Source of the DNA: Enterobacter ludwigii
GTDB taxonomy: Bacteria; Pseudomonadota; Gammaproteobacteria; Enterobacterales; Enterobacteriaceae
Length of the DNA: 64,000 nucleotides
Direction: 5' to 3'
Assembly: GCA_900068845.1 (NCBI GenBank)
Contig: CEFQ01000010.1
Coordinates: forward strand, 601,326 to 665,325
Each line of letters starts with the position of its first letter. The first letter of the stretch is position 1. Positions 43,169-52,624 of the stretch are shown one piece after another. The notes under the pieces were generated by a model. That model was not told where the DNA came from and made no database searches. It saw only the letters and a program-made list of their open reading frames with translations. The position numbers were made by a program, and so were the translations under genes.

Positions 43169-44856
43169 ATGCTCACTTCACGCCCTGCGTATTGATTCCC
43201 TGCTATAACCACGGCGCGATGCTGGCGTCGGTACTGGCGCGACTGGCACCGTTCAATTTGCCGGTAATCCTGGTGGATGACGGCAGCGATGCAACGACAA
43301 AACAGCAGATTGCGGCGCTGAATGCGCCGCAGTTGCAGGTACTCACGCTGGCCTACAATCAGGGCAAAGGCGCGGCGGTAATTGCCGGCATGCGCGCGGC
43401 GGCGGCGGCGGGTTATACCCACGCGCTACAACTGGATGCCGATGGTCAGCATCAGGTGGAAGACACGCCGCGCATGCTGGCCGAAGCGCAGCGTTATCCG
43501 CATTGCCTGATCTCCGGTCGGCCGCTTTACGACGCATCCATTCCCAAATCGCGCCTGTATGGTCGTTACATCACCCATTTTTGGGTATGGGTCGAAACCC
43601 TTTCGTTCTCGCTGAAAGACAGCATGTGCGGCTTCCGCGTCTATCCACTCGCGCCTTCACTGACGTTGTGCGATCGGCATCCGATTGGTCAGCGCATGGA
43701 TTTCGACACCGAAATCATGGTGCGCCTCTATTGGCAGGGCACGCCAAGCCGCTTTCTCGCCACGCGTGTGACCTATCCGGAAAGCGGTGTATCGCATTTT
43801 GACGCGCTGCGTGACAACCTGCGCATCTCATGGATGCACACGCGCCTGTTCTTCGGCATGCTGCCGCGCATACCGCAATTGCTGCGCCAGCGTGGCGATG
43901 CGCAACACTGGTCGGCCACGCCGGAACGTCGCGGGCAGAGCGGTTTGCGCTTTATGCTGTGGCTCTATCGCCGCGCCGGACGCTTGCCGTTTGTGCTGTT
44001 ACTGTGGCCGGTAGTGGCTGTCTATTGGCTCACGGGCCGCACCGCGCGCGCTGCCTCGCAGCAGTGGCTGACGCGGGTGCAAACGGTGGCGCAACAGCAA
44101 AATATCGCGCTGCCTGCGCCGGTGAACAGCTATCTTCACTTCCTGCGTTTCGGCTACAGCATGCTGGATAAAGTCGCCAGCTGGCGTGGCGACCTGCAAT
44201 GGGGACGCGATATCGATTTTGCGCCCGGTGCCGAAGCCACCGTTCGCGCCGCCGAAGGGCAAGGCCATCTGATTCTGGCGTCGCATCTGGGTGATATCGA
44301 AGCCTGCCGTGCGATGGCGAAACAGGTCAGCGGTCTGGTGATTAACGCGCTGGTGTTTACCGATAATGCACAACGCTTTCGCGAGGTGCTGGAGAGCATT
44401 GCGCCGCAGGCGGGCGTCAATCTGATGCCGGTCACCGATATCGGGCCCGATACGGCCATTCTGCTGCAGCAAAAACTCGATGCCGGCGAATGGGTGGCGA
44501 TTGTCGGCGATCGCACCGCCGTTCATCGCCAACGTGGCGGCGAACGGCGAGTGGTGTGGAGCGAGTTTATGGGCCATCCTGCGCCGTTTCCGCAGGGGCC
44601 ATTTGTGCTGGCGGCGGCGTTACGCTGTCCGGTACTGCTGATGTTCGCGCTGCGCGAGCAGGGCAAGCTGAGCGTGCATTGCGAAGCCTTTGCCGATCCG
44701 CTGTTGCTGCCCCGTGCGCAGCGCCAGCAGGCGTTGCAGGACACCGTGGATCGCTACGCCGAACGACTACAACAGCATGCGTTACTGGCGCCGCTCGACT
44801 GGTTTAACTTTTACGATTTCTGGACGTTGTCCGAGGAGAAAAGCCGCGATGAGTGA
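43162..44856 (+). CDS. apeJ: Glycosyltransferase 2 / LpxL-type acyltransferase fusion ApeJ
   Basis: A 564-residue two-domain protein. Residues ~1-235 are a GT-A glycosyltransferase (VILVDDGSDATT near 35, the D-x-D region QLDADGQH near 93, GRYITHFWVWVETLS). From ~330 there is an LpxL/HtrB-like acyltransferase with LASHLGDIEACR and VGDRTAV. It probably attaches sugar and polyene acyl groups to the lipid carrier. The start is GTG 43162, overlapping apeI. Confidence 0.88.
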   Translation: MLNAHFTPCVLIPCYNHGAMLASVLARLAPFNLPVILVDDGSDATTKQQIAALNAPQLQVLTLAYNQGKGAAVIAGMRAAAAAGYTHALQLDADGQHQVEDTPRMLAEAQRYPHCLISGRPLYDASIPKSRLYGRYITHFWVWVETLSFSLKDSMCGFRVYPLAPSLTLCDRHPIGQRMDFDTEIMVRLYWQGTPSRFLATRVTYPESGVSHFDALRDNLRISWMHTRLFFGMLPRIPQLLRQRGDAQHWSATPERRGQSGLRFMLWLYRRAGRLPFVLLLWPVVAVYWLTGRTARAASQQWLTRVQTVAQQQNIALPAPVNSYLHFLRFGYSMLDKVASWRGDLQWGRDIDFAPGAEATVRAAEGQGHLILASHLGDIEACRAMAKQVSGLVINALVFTDNAQRFREVLESIAPQAGVNLMPVTDIGPDTAILLQQKLDAGEWVAIVGDRTAVHRQRGGERRVVWSEFMGHPAPFPQGPFVLAAALRCPVLLMFALREQGKLSVHCEAFADPLLLPRAQRQQALQDTVDRYAERLQQHALLAPLDWFNFYDFWTLSEEKSRDE

Positions 44857-45265
44857 AAGCATCTACCGCGCTGAGGTGGAGATTACGGTGTCGTTTCACG
44901 ACTGCGATCCAATGGGTGTGGTGTGGCACGGCAACTATTTCCGCTTTTTTGAAGTGGCGCGCGAAGCCTTGCTGCGCAGCGTCAATTACAGCTACGGCGA
45001 AATGGCTGCCAGCGGCTACGTTTGGCCGGTAGTGGATACCCGCGTGAAATATCGCCAGCCGCTGCGCTGTGAAGAGGTGGTGCGTATTGCCGCCAGCATT
45101 AGCGAATATGAAAACCGTTTGCGTATCGATTACGTGATTCGCAACGCGGCGGGGCAGGTAACCACCAAAGCGCACACGCTGCAGGTCGCGGTGAATGCCG
45201 CCACGCAGGAGATGTGTTTTGTCTCGCCTGACATTCTGTTTGAACGCCTGGGAGTGAAACCGTGA
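44849..45265 (+). CDS. apeK: 4HBT-type acyl-CoA/ACP thioesterase ApeK
   Basis: A 138-residue hotdog thioesterase of the 4-hydroxybenzoyl-CoA type; the catalytic aspartate lies in DCDPMGVVWHGNYFRFFEVA. It is proposed to clear stalled or wrong acyl chains. It overlaps apeJ by 8 nt and apeL by 4 nt. Confidence 0.9.
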   Translation: MSESIYRAEVEITVSFHDCDPMGVVWHGNYFRFFEVAREALLRSVNYSYGEMAASGYVWPVVDTRVKYRQPLRCEEVVRIAASISEYENRLRIDYVIRNAAGQVTTKAHTLQVAVNAATQEMCFVSPDILFERLGVKP

Positions 45266-45873
45266 TCAGAACCCTTTGTCTGTTACTGCTGGTGATGTGT
45301 GCCAACGCCAGCGCGGTCACGCTCGAACAGTTGCAGCAGCGCTTTGCCAGCCAACCGGTGATCCGCGCCAATTTTGTCCAGGTGCGCACTATTGAAGGTA
45401 TGGCGCAACCGCTGGTATCGCGCGGTCAGTTGCTCATTGCCCAGCAGCAGGGCTTGTGGTGGCAGCAAGTCACGCCGTTTCCGCTGATGCTCATCCTCGA
45501 CGATAAGCGCATGGTGCAGAGCATGAGCGGCCAGCCGCCGCAGGTGATCACCGCCGAGAGCAATCCGCAGATGTTCCAGTTCAACCATCTGCTGCGCGCG
45601 CTGTTCCAGGCGGATGAAAAAGTGCTGCGTGAGAATTTTGAGCTCGATTTCCACGATCGCGGCAACAACCGCTGGCAGCTTGGCCTGACGCCGAAAGCCG
45701 CGCCGCTGAATAAAATTTTTAACCGTATCGATCTGCAGGGCGATGCGTTTCTCAATCGCATCACGCTAGACGACAAGCAGGGCGATAAAACCGAGATCAC
45801 GCTAAGCGATACCCGAACCGAACCTACACAGTTAACCGATGAAGAGCGAGCCCGTTTTGCCCCAGCGCAGTGA
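45262..45873 (+). CDS. apeL: LolA-like periplasmic carrier ApeL
   Basis: A 203-residue exported protein with a signal peptide cleaved near NASA (residue 16). The body is LolA-like (ANFVQVRTIEGMAQPLVSRGQL, QQGLWWQQVTPFP). It likely ferries the finished aryl-polyene lipid through the periplasm. The start is GTG 45262; its end overlaps apeM by 35 nt. Confidence 0.88.
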   Translation: MIRTLCLLLLVMCANASAVTLEQLQQRFASQPVIRANFVQVRTIEGMAQPLVSRGQLLIAQQQGLWWQQVTPFPLMLILDDKRMVQSMSGQPPQVITAESNPQMFQFNHLLRALFQADEKVLRENFELDFHDRGNNRWQLGLTPKAAPLNKIFNRIDLQGDAFLNRITLDDKQGDKTEITLSDTRTEPTQLTDEERARFAPAQ

Positions 45874-48160
45874 GAAAACCGTTGCGCTGCTGTGGCTGGC
45901 GGTGTGCCTGGCATTAGCGGTGGCGCTGGCGGTGTTGCTGCCGCGCAGCCAGCTGAACAGCAGCGTACTGGCGTTGTTACCCCAGCAGAACCTCGGCCAG
46001 GCACCAGCGGAAATTCAGCACGGGTTTATGCAGCGCCTCGATCGCCAGTTGGTGTGGCTGGTAAGCGCCAACGATCAAGAGGGCGAGGCGGCCGCAGCCT
46101 GGTGGCAAGCGCAACTGCACGCTTTGCCGATGTTGAAACAGGTGAGCGGCGAGCTGAATGACGATCAGATGCAGCGCTGGGGCGTGTACGCATTTCAGCA
46201 TCGTAACGGCTTGATCGATGCGGCGACGCGCGCACGCTTGCAAAACGGCGGCGGCGCACAGGCCGACTGGATTCTGGCGCAGCTGTTCTCAGCATTTGCC
46301 GGCGTGGGCAGCAAAGAGATCGGCAACGATCCGCTGCTGTTGGTGCGTGGCGCGCAGCTGGCATTACAGCAAAACGCCAACAAGATGCTGCTGCATAACG
46401 GCTGGCTGACGGTAAACGATGCGCAGCAGCGCCGCTGGTATTTCCTGCACGGTGAACTGGCGAGCAATGCTTTCAGTATTAAAGAGAGCCATCAGCTGGT
46501 GACCGCGCTCAACCAGCTGGAATTACAGTTCAAAACCCGCTGGCCAGATGCGCAACTGCTGACGCGTGGCACGGTGTTGTTTAGCGACGATGCCAGCCAG
46601 CGTGCGCAGCATGATGTCGAAACCCTCGGCAGCGTCACCTTAGCGGGATTGCTGCTGCTGGTGTGGCTGGTCTTCCGTTCGCTGCGACCGTTGGCGCTGT
46701 GTGCGCTGTCGGTCGCCATCGGCGCGATGGCGGGCACGGTACTGACATTGCTCTGTTTTGGTGAGCTGCATCTCACTACTTTAGTCATGAGCCTCAGCAT
46801 TGTCGGGATCTCGGCCGATTATACCCTGTACTACCTAACGGAACGCATGGTGCACGGCGAAGACGCGACGCCGTGGCAAAGCCTGCACAAGGTGCGCGGC
46901 ACGCTGCTACTGGCGTTGGGTACCACGGCGATAGCCTGGCTGCTGATGTTGCTGGCGCCGTTCCCCGGTTTACGCCAGTTAGCGGTGTTTGCCGCCAGTG
47001 GATTGAGCGCGTCCTGCCTGACGGTGATCTGCTTTTATCCGTGGCTGGTGCGCGGCTTACCGGTACGTCCGATTCCGGCCATGGTGTGGCTGGCGCGCTG
47101 GCTAGCCGCGTGGCGTCGCAATAATTGGTTGAAGCGCGGATTACCGGCGCTGGTAGCGATCTATGCGGTTAGCGGCATGCTGCAGTTGCATGTCGATGAC
47201 GATATTGCCCATCTGCAAAGTGCCCCAGCGAAATTATTAGCGCAGGACCGCCAGTTAGCGCAGCTTACCGGTCAGCAGGCCGATCAAACCTGGTTTGTGG
47301 TGTGGGGCGATGATGAACAGCAGGCGCTGCAGCGGCTCAGCGCGCTCGCGCCGACGCTGCAACAGGCGCAGCAGCAAGGATGGTTTGCTCATTATCGCGT
47401 GCTGCCGCTCAGTTCACTGGCGCAGCAGCAGCAGGATGTGGCGCTACTGCAACAGGCTGCGCCGACTATTCTGGAACGATTGAAGCAGGCGGGCATCACG
47501 GTGGCGAAGGCGGATCTCAGCGCCATGCCGGTCACCGTCGGCGACTGGCTGGCGAGCCCGCTCAGTGAAGGCTGGCGGCTGCTTTGGCTGTCGCTGCCGG
47601 ACGGGCGTAGCAGCGTACTGGTGCCAATCGGTGGCGTAAAAAACAGCGCCGCGCTGCAACAGCTGGCATCCCAGCAGGCGGGCGTCAGTTGGGTTGATCG
47701 TAAGGCCAGCTATGATGAACTGTTCCGCTTCTGGCGCACGTTGCTGAGCGGATTGCTGGCGCTGGCGCTACTGCTGATTACCGCCAGCTACATGCTGCGG
47801 CTCGGCGTGAAAGCCGGGATGCGCAGCGCGCTGCCGTCGTGGCTGTCGCTGGCGGCGGCGCTGGCGACGCTGGGCTGGATCGGCGCCAGCCTCAATCTGT
47901 TTGCCCTGCTGGCGCTGATTCTGGTGCTGGGCATCGGCATCAACTACACGCTGTTCTTCAGCAATCCGCGCGGCACGCCGTTAACCTCGATGCTGGCGGT
48001 AACGCTGGCGATGATGACCACGCTGTTAACGCTCGGCATGCTGGTTTTCAGCAGTACTGCCGCCATCAGCGGTTTTGGTACCGTGCTGTGCAGCGGAATT
48101 TTTTGTGCATTCTTGCTGGCGCCGTTGGCGCTGGCCCCGGGGAAAAGGAAGCAACGATGA
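45839..48160 (+). CDS. apeM: MMPL/RND-family exporter ApeM
   Basis: A 773-residue polytopic transporter with two RND-like halves, each with about six helices and a large periplasmic domain. Conserved intramembrane segments are SIVGISADYTLYYLTERM and LILVLGIGINYTLFFSNPRG, related by duplication. It is inferred to extract the aryl-polyene lipid from the inner membrane towards ApeL. The ATG at 45839 overlaps apeL. Confidence 0.9.
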   Translation: MKSEPVLPQRSEKTVALLWLAVCLALAVALAVLLPRSQLNSSVLALLPQQNLGQAPAEIQHGFMQRLDRQLVWLVSANDQEGEAAAAWWQAQLHALPMLKQVSGELNDDQMQRWGVYAFQHRNGLIDAATRARLQNGGGAQADWILAQLFSAFAGVGSKEIGNDPLLLVRGAQLALQQNANKMLLHNGWLTVNDAQQRRWYFLHGELASNAFSIKESHQLVTALNQLELQFKTRWPDAQLLTRGTVLFSDDASQRAQHDVETLGSVTLAGLLLLVWLVFRSLRPLALCALSVAIGAMAGTVLTLLCFGELHLTTLVMSLSIVGISADYTLYYLTERMVHGEDATPWQSLHKVRGTLLLALGTTAIAWLLMLLAPFPGLRQLAVFAASGLSASCLTVICFYPWLVRGLPVRPIPAMVWLARWLAAWRRNNWLKRGLPALVAIYAVSGMLQLHVDDDIAHLQSAPAKLLAQDRQLAQLTGQQADQTWFVVWGDDEQQALQRLSALAPTLQQAQQQGWFAHYRVLPLSSLAQQQQDVALLQQAAPTILERLKQAGITVAKADLSAMPVTVGDWLASPLSEGWRLLWLSLPDGRSSVLVPIGGVKNSAALQQLASQQAGVSWVDRKASYDELFRFWRTLLSGLLALALLLITASYMLRLGVKAGMRSALPSWLSLAAALATLGWIGASLNLFALLALILVLGIGINYTLFFSNPRGTPLTSMLAVTLAMMTTLLTLGMLVFSSTAAISGFGTVLCSGIFCAFLLAPLALAPGKRKQR

Positions 48161-48729
48161 AAAGGGGTATTTTGCTGCTGTTGAGCCTGCTCGTGGGCGG
48201 CTGCGCGCAGCATGACAGTGACCTCAACCGGCCGAGCGCGTGGTTGAAACCCGGCGTGCGCGTCACGCTGCCGGCACCGGGCATCTCGCCCGCCTTTCAG
48301 CAACAGCAGTTGCTGACCGGTCACGCTAAAGGCAGAACCCAGTCGCTGCTGGTGCTGTTGAGCGCCGATTCGCAACAGCTGAGTCTCGCCGGTTTGTCAT
48401 CGCTTGGCATTCGCCTGTTCCGCGTCACCTATGATAACACCGGCATTCACACACAGCAGATGATGGCGCTGCCGGAAATGCCGCCTGCCAGTCAGGTGCT
48501 GGCTGATGTGATGCTGAGCCACTGGCCGATCAGCGCGTGGCAGCCGCAGCTGCCGCGTGGCTGGACGCTGACCGACATCGAGGATCGCCGAGAGCTGCGC
48601 GATCCGTCTGGCAAGGTAGTAACGCTGATTCGCTATCTGCAGCGCGGCGAAGGGCGTGAACCGATCAGCATCGATCAACGCGCCTTTGGCTATCAGATTC
48701 AAATCCAACATCTGGATGCGTCATCATGA
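48157..48729 (+). CDS. apeN: DUF3261 lipoprotein ApeN
   Basis: A 190-residue lipoprotein with lipobox VGGC (C15) and a DUF3261 body resembling LolB (GHAKGRTQSLLVLLSADSQQLSLAGLSSLG). It probably receives the aryl-polyene lipid at the outer membrane, as LolB does. It overlaps its neighbours by 4 nt at each end. Confidence 0.88.
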   Translation: MKRGILLLLSLLVGGCAQHDSDLNRPSAWLKPGVRVTLPAPGISPAFQQQQLLTGHAKGRTQSLLVLLSADSQQLSLAGLSSLGIRLFRVTYDNTGIHTQQMMALPEMPPASQVLADVMLSHWPISAWQPQLPRGWTLTDIEDRRELRDPSGKVVTLIRYLQRGEGREPISIDQRAFGYQIQIQHLDASS

Positions 48730-49883
48730 TTTACATTTCCGCCTTTGGCATGGTGAATGCGCTGGGCAACAATCTGGCGCACATTGCCACGCAGCTGCAA
48801 GCGGGTCACGCGCCCGGTATGCAGCCGCGCGAGGGCTGGCTGCAAGACGGTAAACGCTGCTGGCTGGGCGAGGTACTGGGTGAATTACCGGTGATTCCTG
48901 CCGCGCTGGCGGCGCATAACACGCGCAATAATCAGCTACTGCTGGCCGCGCTGGCGCAGATGCGCCCGGCCGTGGATGCGGCCATCGCCCAATATGGGCG
49001 TGAGCGCGTGGCAATTGTGCTCGGCACCAGCACGTCCGGCGTCGATGAAGGCGATCGTCAGGTGGATAGCGATCTACTGGGTTACGATTACCGCATGCAG
49101 GAGTTGGGCGATCCGTCGCGCTTCCTGGCGCATTTTTTAGCGCTGGATGGTCCGGCTTACACGATTTCTACTGCCTGTTCCTCTAGCGCGCGCGCGATGA
49201 TCAGCGGTCAACGTTTGATTGATGCCGGGTTGGTGGATGTGGCATTGGTGGGAGGAGCTGATTCGCTAAGCCGCATGCCGATCAACGGCTTCGCCAGCCT
49301 CGATTCCCTTTCTGAACGCCTTTGCGCGCCGTTTAGCGCCGATCGCGACGGCATTTCGATTGGCGAGGCCGCCGCACTGTTGTTGCTGACACGTGAAAAG
49401 CAGTCGCTGGCGCTGATCGGTTGCGGTGAATCGTCGGATGCGTGGCACATGTCGGCACCCCATCCAGAGGGGGTCGGTGCGGAGCGTGCCATGTTGATGG
49501 CGCTGCAGCAGGCCGGATTACAGCCGCAGGATATCGGTTACATCAATCTGCACGGCACCGCCACGCCGCTGAACGATCAGGTGGAATCTGCGGTTATTCA
49601 TCGCCTGTTTGGCGATGGCGTGCCGTGCAGCTCAACCAAACACCTTACCGGCCATACGCTGGGCGCAGCAGGCGCGACCGAAGCGGCGCTGGCCGCACTG
49701 ATCCTGCAGCAGAATTTGCCGCTGCCGCCCCAGGACTTCTCCATTGCGCCACGCGATACCTCGCTGCCGGAATGCGGTCTAATCACCGCACCGCAGCCGC
49801 TGGCGCGTCCGGTGATTGCCTCAAATTCGTTTGCTTTTGGCGGGAACAATACCTGCCTGATTGTAGGAAAACCTCATGAGTGA
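48726..49883 (+). CDS. apeO: Beta-ketoacyl-ACP synthase ApeO
   Basis: A 385-residue ketosynthase with the complete Cys-His-His triad: C151 in ISTACSSSARAM, His in INLHGTATPLND and His in KHLTGHTLGAAG. It is the catalytic half of the ApeO-ApeC elongating synthase. The C-terminal SNSFAFGGNN is typical. Confidence 0.93.
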   Translation: MIYISAFGMVNALGNNLAHIATQLQAGHAPGMQPREGWLQDGKRCWLGEVLGELPVIPAALAAHNTRNNQLLLAALAQMRPAVDAAIAQYGRERVAIVLGTSTSGVDEGDRQVDSDLLGYDYRMQELGDPSRFLAHFLALDGPAYTISTACSSSARAMISGQRLIDAGLVDVALVGGADSLSRMPINGFASLDSLSERLCAPFSADRDGISIGEAAALLLLTREKQSLALIGCGESSDAWHMSAPHPEGVGAERAMLMALQQAGLQPQDIGYINLHGTATPLNDQVESAVIHRLFGDGVPCSSTKHLTGHTLGAAGATEAALAALILQQNLPLPPQDFSIAPRDTSLPECGLITAPQPLARPVIASNSFAFGGNNTCLIVGKPHE

Positions 49884-50364
49884 TTTTCTGCCTGTCGCTG
49901 CCTATCTGCCGCATCGCGCGCCGATGCTGCTGCTCGACCGCGTCATCCAGGTCACTGACGACAGCGTAATTTGCGAAGTCCACGTTAACGCGGCGGGCGT
50001 GCTGGCGCCGTTTCTCACTGTGCAGGGGGATTTGCCGGCGTGGTATGGCGTGGAGATGATGGCGCAGACCGTTGGCGTCTGGTCGGGCTTCCATGCACGA
50101 CAGCGCGGCGACGATGAGATTCGTCCCGGTATGCTGCTTGGTGGGCGCGGCTATCGCGCCAGCAGCGCTGCCTTTGCCGTGAATAGCACTTTGCGCATTG
50201 AAATGCGTCTACTGATGCGCGACGACAGATTGGGCAGTTTCGAAGGGGAAATCCGCAGCGACGATGCAATCATCGCCAGCGGTCGGTTGAATACTTATCA
50301 GCCCAATGAACAAGAGTTAATCCAATTGCAACACGTTCCGTTAAAACAAGGAGTTCAGCCATGA
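49876..50364 (+). CDS. apeP: 3-hydroxyacyl-ACP dehydratase subunit ApeP
   Basis: A 162-residue hotdog dehydratase-like protein (YLPHRAPMLLLDRVIQVTDD, then LPAWYGVEMMAQTVGVWSGF). The start resembles FabZ, with histidine in LPHRAPML. It is the proposed partner of ApeI. It overlaps apeO by 8 nt and apeQ by 4 nt. Confidence 0.88.
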   Translation: MSDFLPVAAYLPHRAPMLLLDRVIQVTDDSVICEVHVNAAGVLAPFLTVQGDLPAWYGVEMMAQTVGVWSGFHARQRGDDEIRPGMLLGGRGYRASSAAFAVNSTLRIEMRLLMRDDRLGSFEGEIRSDDAIIASGRLNTYQPNEQELIQLQHVPLKQGVQP

Positions 50365-51092
50365 CACGCAGCGTATTAGTGACCGGCGCAAGTAAAGGTA
50401 TTGGCCGCGCCATCGCACTGCGTCTGGCGCAGGACGGCTTTGAGATGGTCGTGCATTATCATCGTGACAGCGACGGTGCAGCGCAGACGCTGGCGGAAAT
50501 TGTGGCGGCGGGGGGATGTGGACGCACCTTGCAGTTTGACGTCGGGCAGCGCGCTGCTACGCGCAGCGCACTGGAGCAGGATATCGCCGCACATGGCGCC
50601 TATTACGGCGTGGTGAGCAATGCGGGCATCACGCGCGATGCGGCGTTTCCGGCGCTGACTGAGGATGAGTGGGACAGCGTGATCCATACCAATCTCGACA
50701 GCTTCTACAACGTGATTCATCCGTGCGTAATGCCGATGATTGGCCTGCGCAAGGGCGGACGCATTATTACGTTGTCGTCCGTGTCAGGAATGATGGGCAA
50801 TCGTGGCCAGGTCAATTACAGCGCCGCCAAAGCTGGGATTATCGGCGCCACTAAAGCGCTGGCGATTGAGCTGGCGAAACGCAAAATTACTGTCAACTGC
50901 ATCGCACCAGGCTTGATTGATACCGGTATGACCGATCTTGAGCCGCTGGTGATTGATGAAGCGATGAAGTTGATCCCGATGAAGCGCATGGGCGCGGCAG
51001 ATGAAGTTGCCGGATTGGCCAGCTACTTAATGTCGGATATCGCGGGTTACGTCACTCGTCAGGTGATTTCAATCAATGGAGGTATGCTGTGA
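50361..51092 (+). CDS. apeQ: 3-oxoacyl-ACP reductase ApeQ (FabG type)
   Basis: A 243-residue short-chain dehydrogenase: TGASKGIGRAIA for NADPH binding, SNAGITRD, and the Ser-Tyr-Lys catalytic set in LSSVSGMMG and NYSAAKAG. It reduces the beta-keto group in each polyene cycle. Confidence 0.93.
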   Translation: MTRSVLVTGASKGIGRAIALRLAQDGFEMVVHYHRDSDGAAQTLAEIVAAGGCGRTLQFDVGQRAATRSALEQDIAAHGAYYGVVSNAGITRDAAFPALTEDEWDSVIHTNLDSFYNVIHPCVMPMIGLRKGGRIITLSSVSGMMGNRGQVNYSAAKAGIIGATKALAIELAKRKITVNCIAPGLIDTGMTDLEPLVIDEAMKLIPMKRMGAADEVAGLASYLMSDIAGYVTRQVISINGGML

Positions 51093-52324
51093 TCCAGCGT
51101 GTAGTGGTAACCGGCATGGGCGGTGTGACCGCGTTTGGTGAGAGCTGGAGCGCGGTGTCAGAGCGTATTAAGCAAGGTAAAAACGCGGTGCGTCATATGC
51201 CGGAATGGCAGGTTTACGACGGCTTGCACACGCTGCTTGGCGCGCCAGTGGATGACTTCACGCCGCCAGCGCATTACACGCGCAAACGCATTCGCTCGAT
51301 GGGCCGCGTTTCGCTGATGGCGACGCGCGCTACCGAGCTGGCGCTAGAGCAGGCCGGTTTGATCGACCATCCGGTACTCACCAACGGTGAAACCGGCATT
51401 GCTTACGGATCCTCAACCGGCAGCACCGGACCGGTGAGTGAATTTGCCACCATGCTGACGGAAAAACACACCAACAATATCACCGGCACCACGTATGTGC
51501 AGATGATGCCGCACACCACTGCGGTGAATGCGGGCCTGTTCTTCGGTCTGCGCGGCCGGGTGATCCCGACGTCCAGCGCCTGTACATCTGGCAGCCAGGC
51601 CATCGGCTACGCATGGGAGGCGATTCGCCATGGATACCAAACGGTGATGGTGGCGGGGGGCGCGGAAGAGTTATGCCCATCCGAAGCAGCGGTATTCGAC
51701 ACGCTGTTTGCCACCAGCCAGCGCAACGACGCGCCGCACAGCTCGCCCGCGCCATTTGATCAACAGCGCGACGGATTGGTGATTGGCGAAGGCGCGGGCA
51801 CCTTGATCCTCGAATCCCTTGAACATGCACAGGCGCGCGGAGCCACCATTTATGCGGAGCTGGTGGGTTTCCACACCAACTGCGATGCCGCGCATATCAC
51901 CCAGCCGCAGCGTGAAACCATGCAGATTTGTATTGAGCGCGCGTTGCAAACCGCCGGTGTCACGGCGGAGCAGATCGGCTACATCAACGCCCACGGCACC
52001 GCCACCGACCGTGGTGACATTGCCGAAAGCCTGGCGACGGCGTCAATCTATGGCAACAGTACGCCCATCTCTTCGCTGAAAAGCTATTTTGGCCACACGC
52101 TGGGCGCATGCGGTGCGCTGGAAGCCTGGATGAGCATTGAGATGATGCGTGAAGGCTGGTTTGCGCCGACGCTCAATTTGACACAACCGGCGGCAGAGTG
52201 CGGCGATCTTGATTACATTGTCGGCGAAGCACGGCATATTGAGACCGATTACATCCAATCCAACAACTTCGCGTTTGGCGGCATTAATACCTCGCTGGTG
52301 TTTAAACGCTGGCGTGATGCCTGA
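51089..52324 (+). CDS. apeR: Beta-ketoacyl-ACP synthase ApeR
   Basis: A 411-residue second ketosynthase with Cys165 in SSACTSGSQAIGY, His in INAHGTATDRGD and His in SYFGHTLGACGALE. In the characterised pathway ApeR works as a homodimer, probably for the first condensation on the aryl starter. The start is GTG 51089. It is the last gene of the cluster; an inverted-repeat element begins 6 nt after it. Confidence 0.92.
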   Translation: MIQRVVVTGMGGVTAFGESWSAVSERIKQGKNAVRHMPEWQVYDGLHTLLGAPVDDFTPPAHYTRKRIRSMGRVSLMATRATELALEQAGLIDHPVLTNGETGIAYGSSTGSTGPVSEFATMLTEKHTNNITGTTYVQMMPHTTAVNAGLFFGLRGRVIPTSSACTSGSQAIGYAWEAIRHGYQTVMVAGGAEELCPSEAAVFDTLFATSQRNDAPHSSPAPFDQQRDGLVIGEGAGTLILESLEHAQARGATIYAELVGFHTNCDAAHITQPQRETMQICIERALQTAGVTAEQIGYINAHGTATDRGDIAESLATASIYGNSTPISSLKSYFGHTLGACGALEAWMSIEMMREGWFAPTLNLTQPAAECGDLDYIVGEARHIETDYIQSNNFAFGGINTSLVFKRWRDA

Positions 52325-52329
52325 TATAG

Positions 52330-52501
52330 CAGGTCGCCATAAATGGCGTAATGCTGGTTAGTTAAGAGATGAAACCTCAATAATCGAGCGCACACGTTGT
52401 AGCGGCGCAATTCATTGCGCGATAAATCGCGCCGCTACGGAACGTGCGGTGATTCAATACGGGGCTCAACTGATCGGCATTACGCCATTTATGGCGACCT
52501 G
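52330..52501. repeat. Nested inverted-repeat element (REPIN/MITE-like)
   Basis: Perfect 25-bp terminal inverted repeats (52330-52354 and 52477-52501; outer end CAGGTCGCCATAAATGGCG) flank a second palindrome, GTAGCGGCGC / GCGCCGCTAC (52399-52408, 52429-52438). The inner one can fold as one long stem or as two small hairpins (GCGCAAT-TC-ATTGCGC and GCGCGAT-AA-ATCGCGC). The element is non-coding and lies between apeR and the TonB receptor gene. No target-site duplication is obvious. Confidence 0.85.
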
Positions 52502-52586
52502 ATGCAGCTCCTCTCCATTATCTGTGTGGCGAAAGTAGGATTTTTCTTGCTTTCGGGCAACGACTGCGCATAATCGCAAACCGCAA

Positions 52587-52601
52587 TAATAATGATTATC
52601 A
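52587..52601. promoter_or_regulatory. Fur box of the TonB receptor gene
   Basis: TAATAATGATTATCA matches the 7-1-7 Fur consensus TGATAATnATTATCA at 13 of 14 defined positions. It lies 24 nt before the receptor start, so the gene should be repressed by Fe-Fur. Confidence 0.85.
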
Positions 52602-52624
52602 CTTCGTTTGCATTAGGGGATCCC

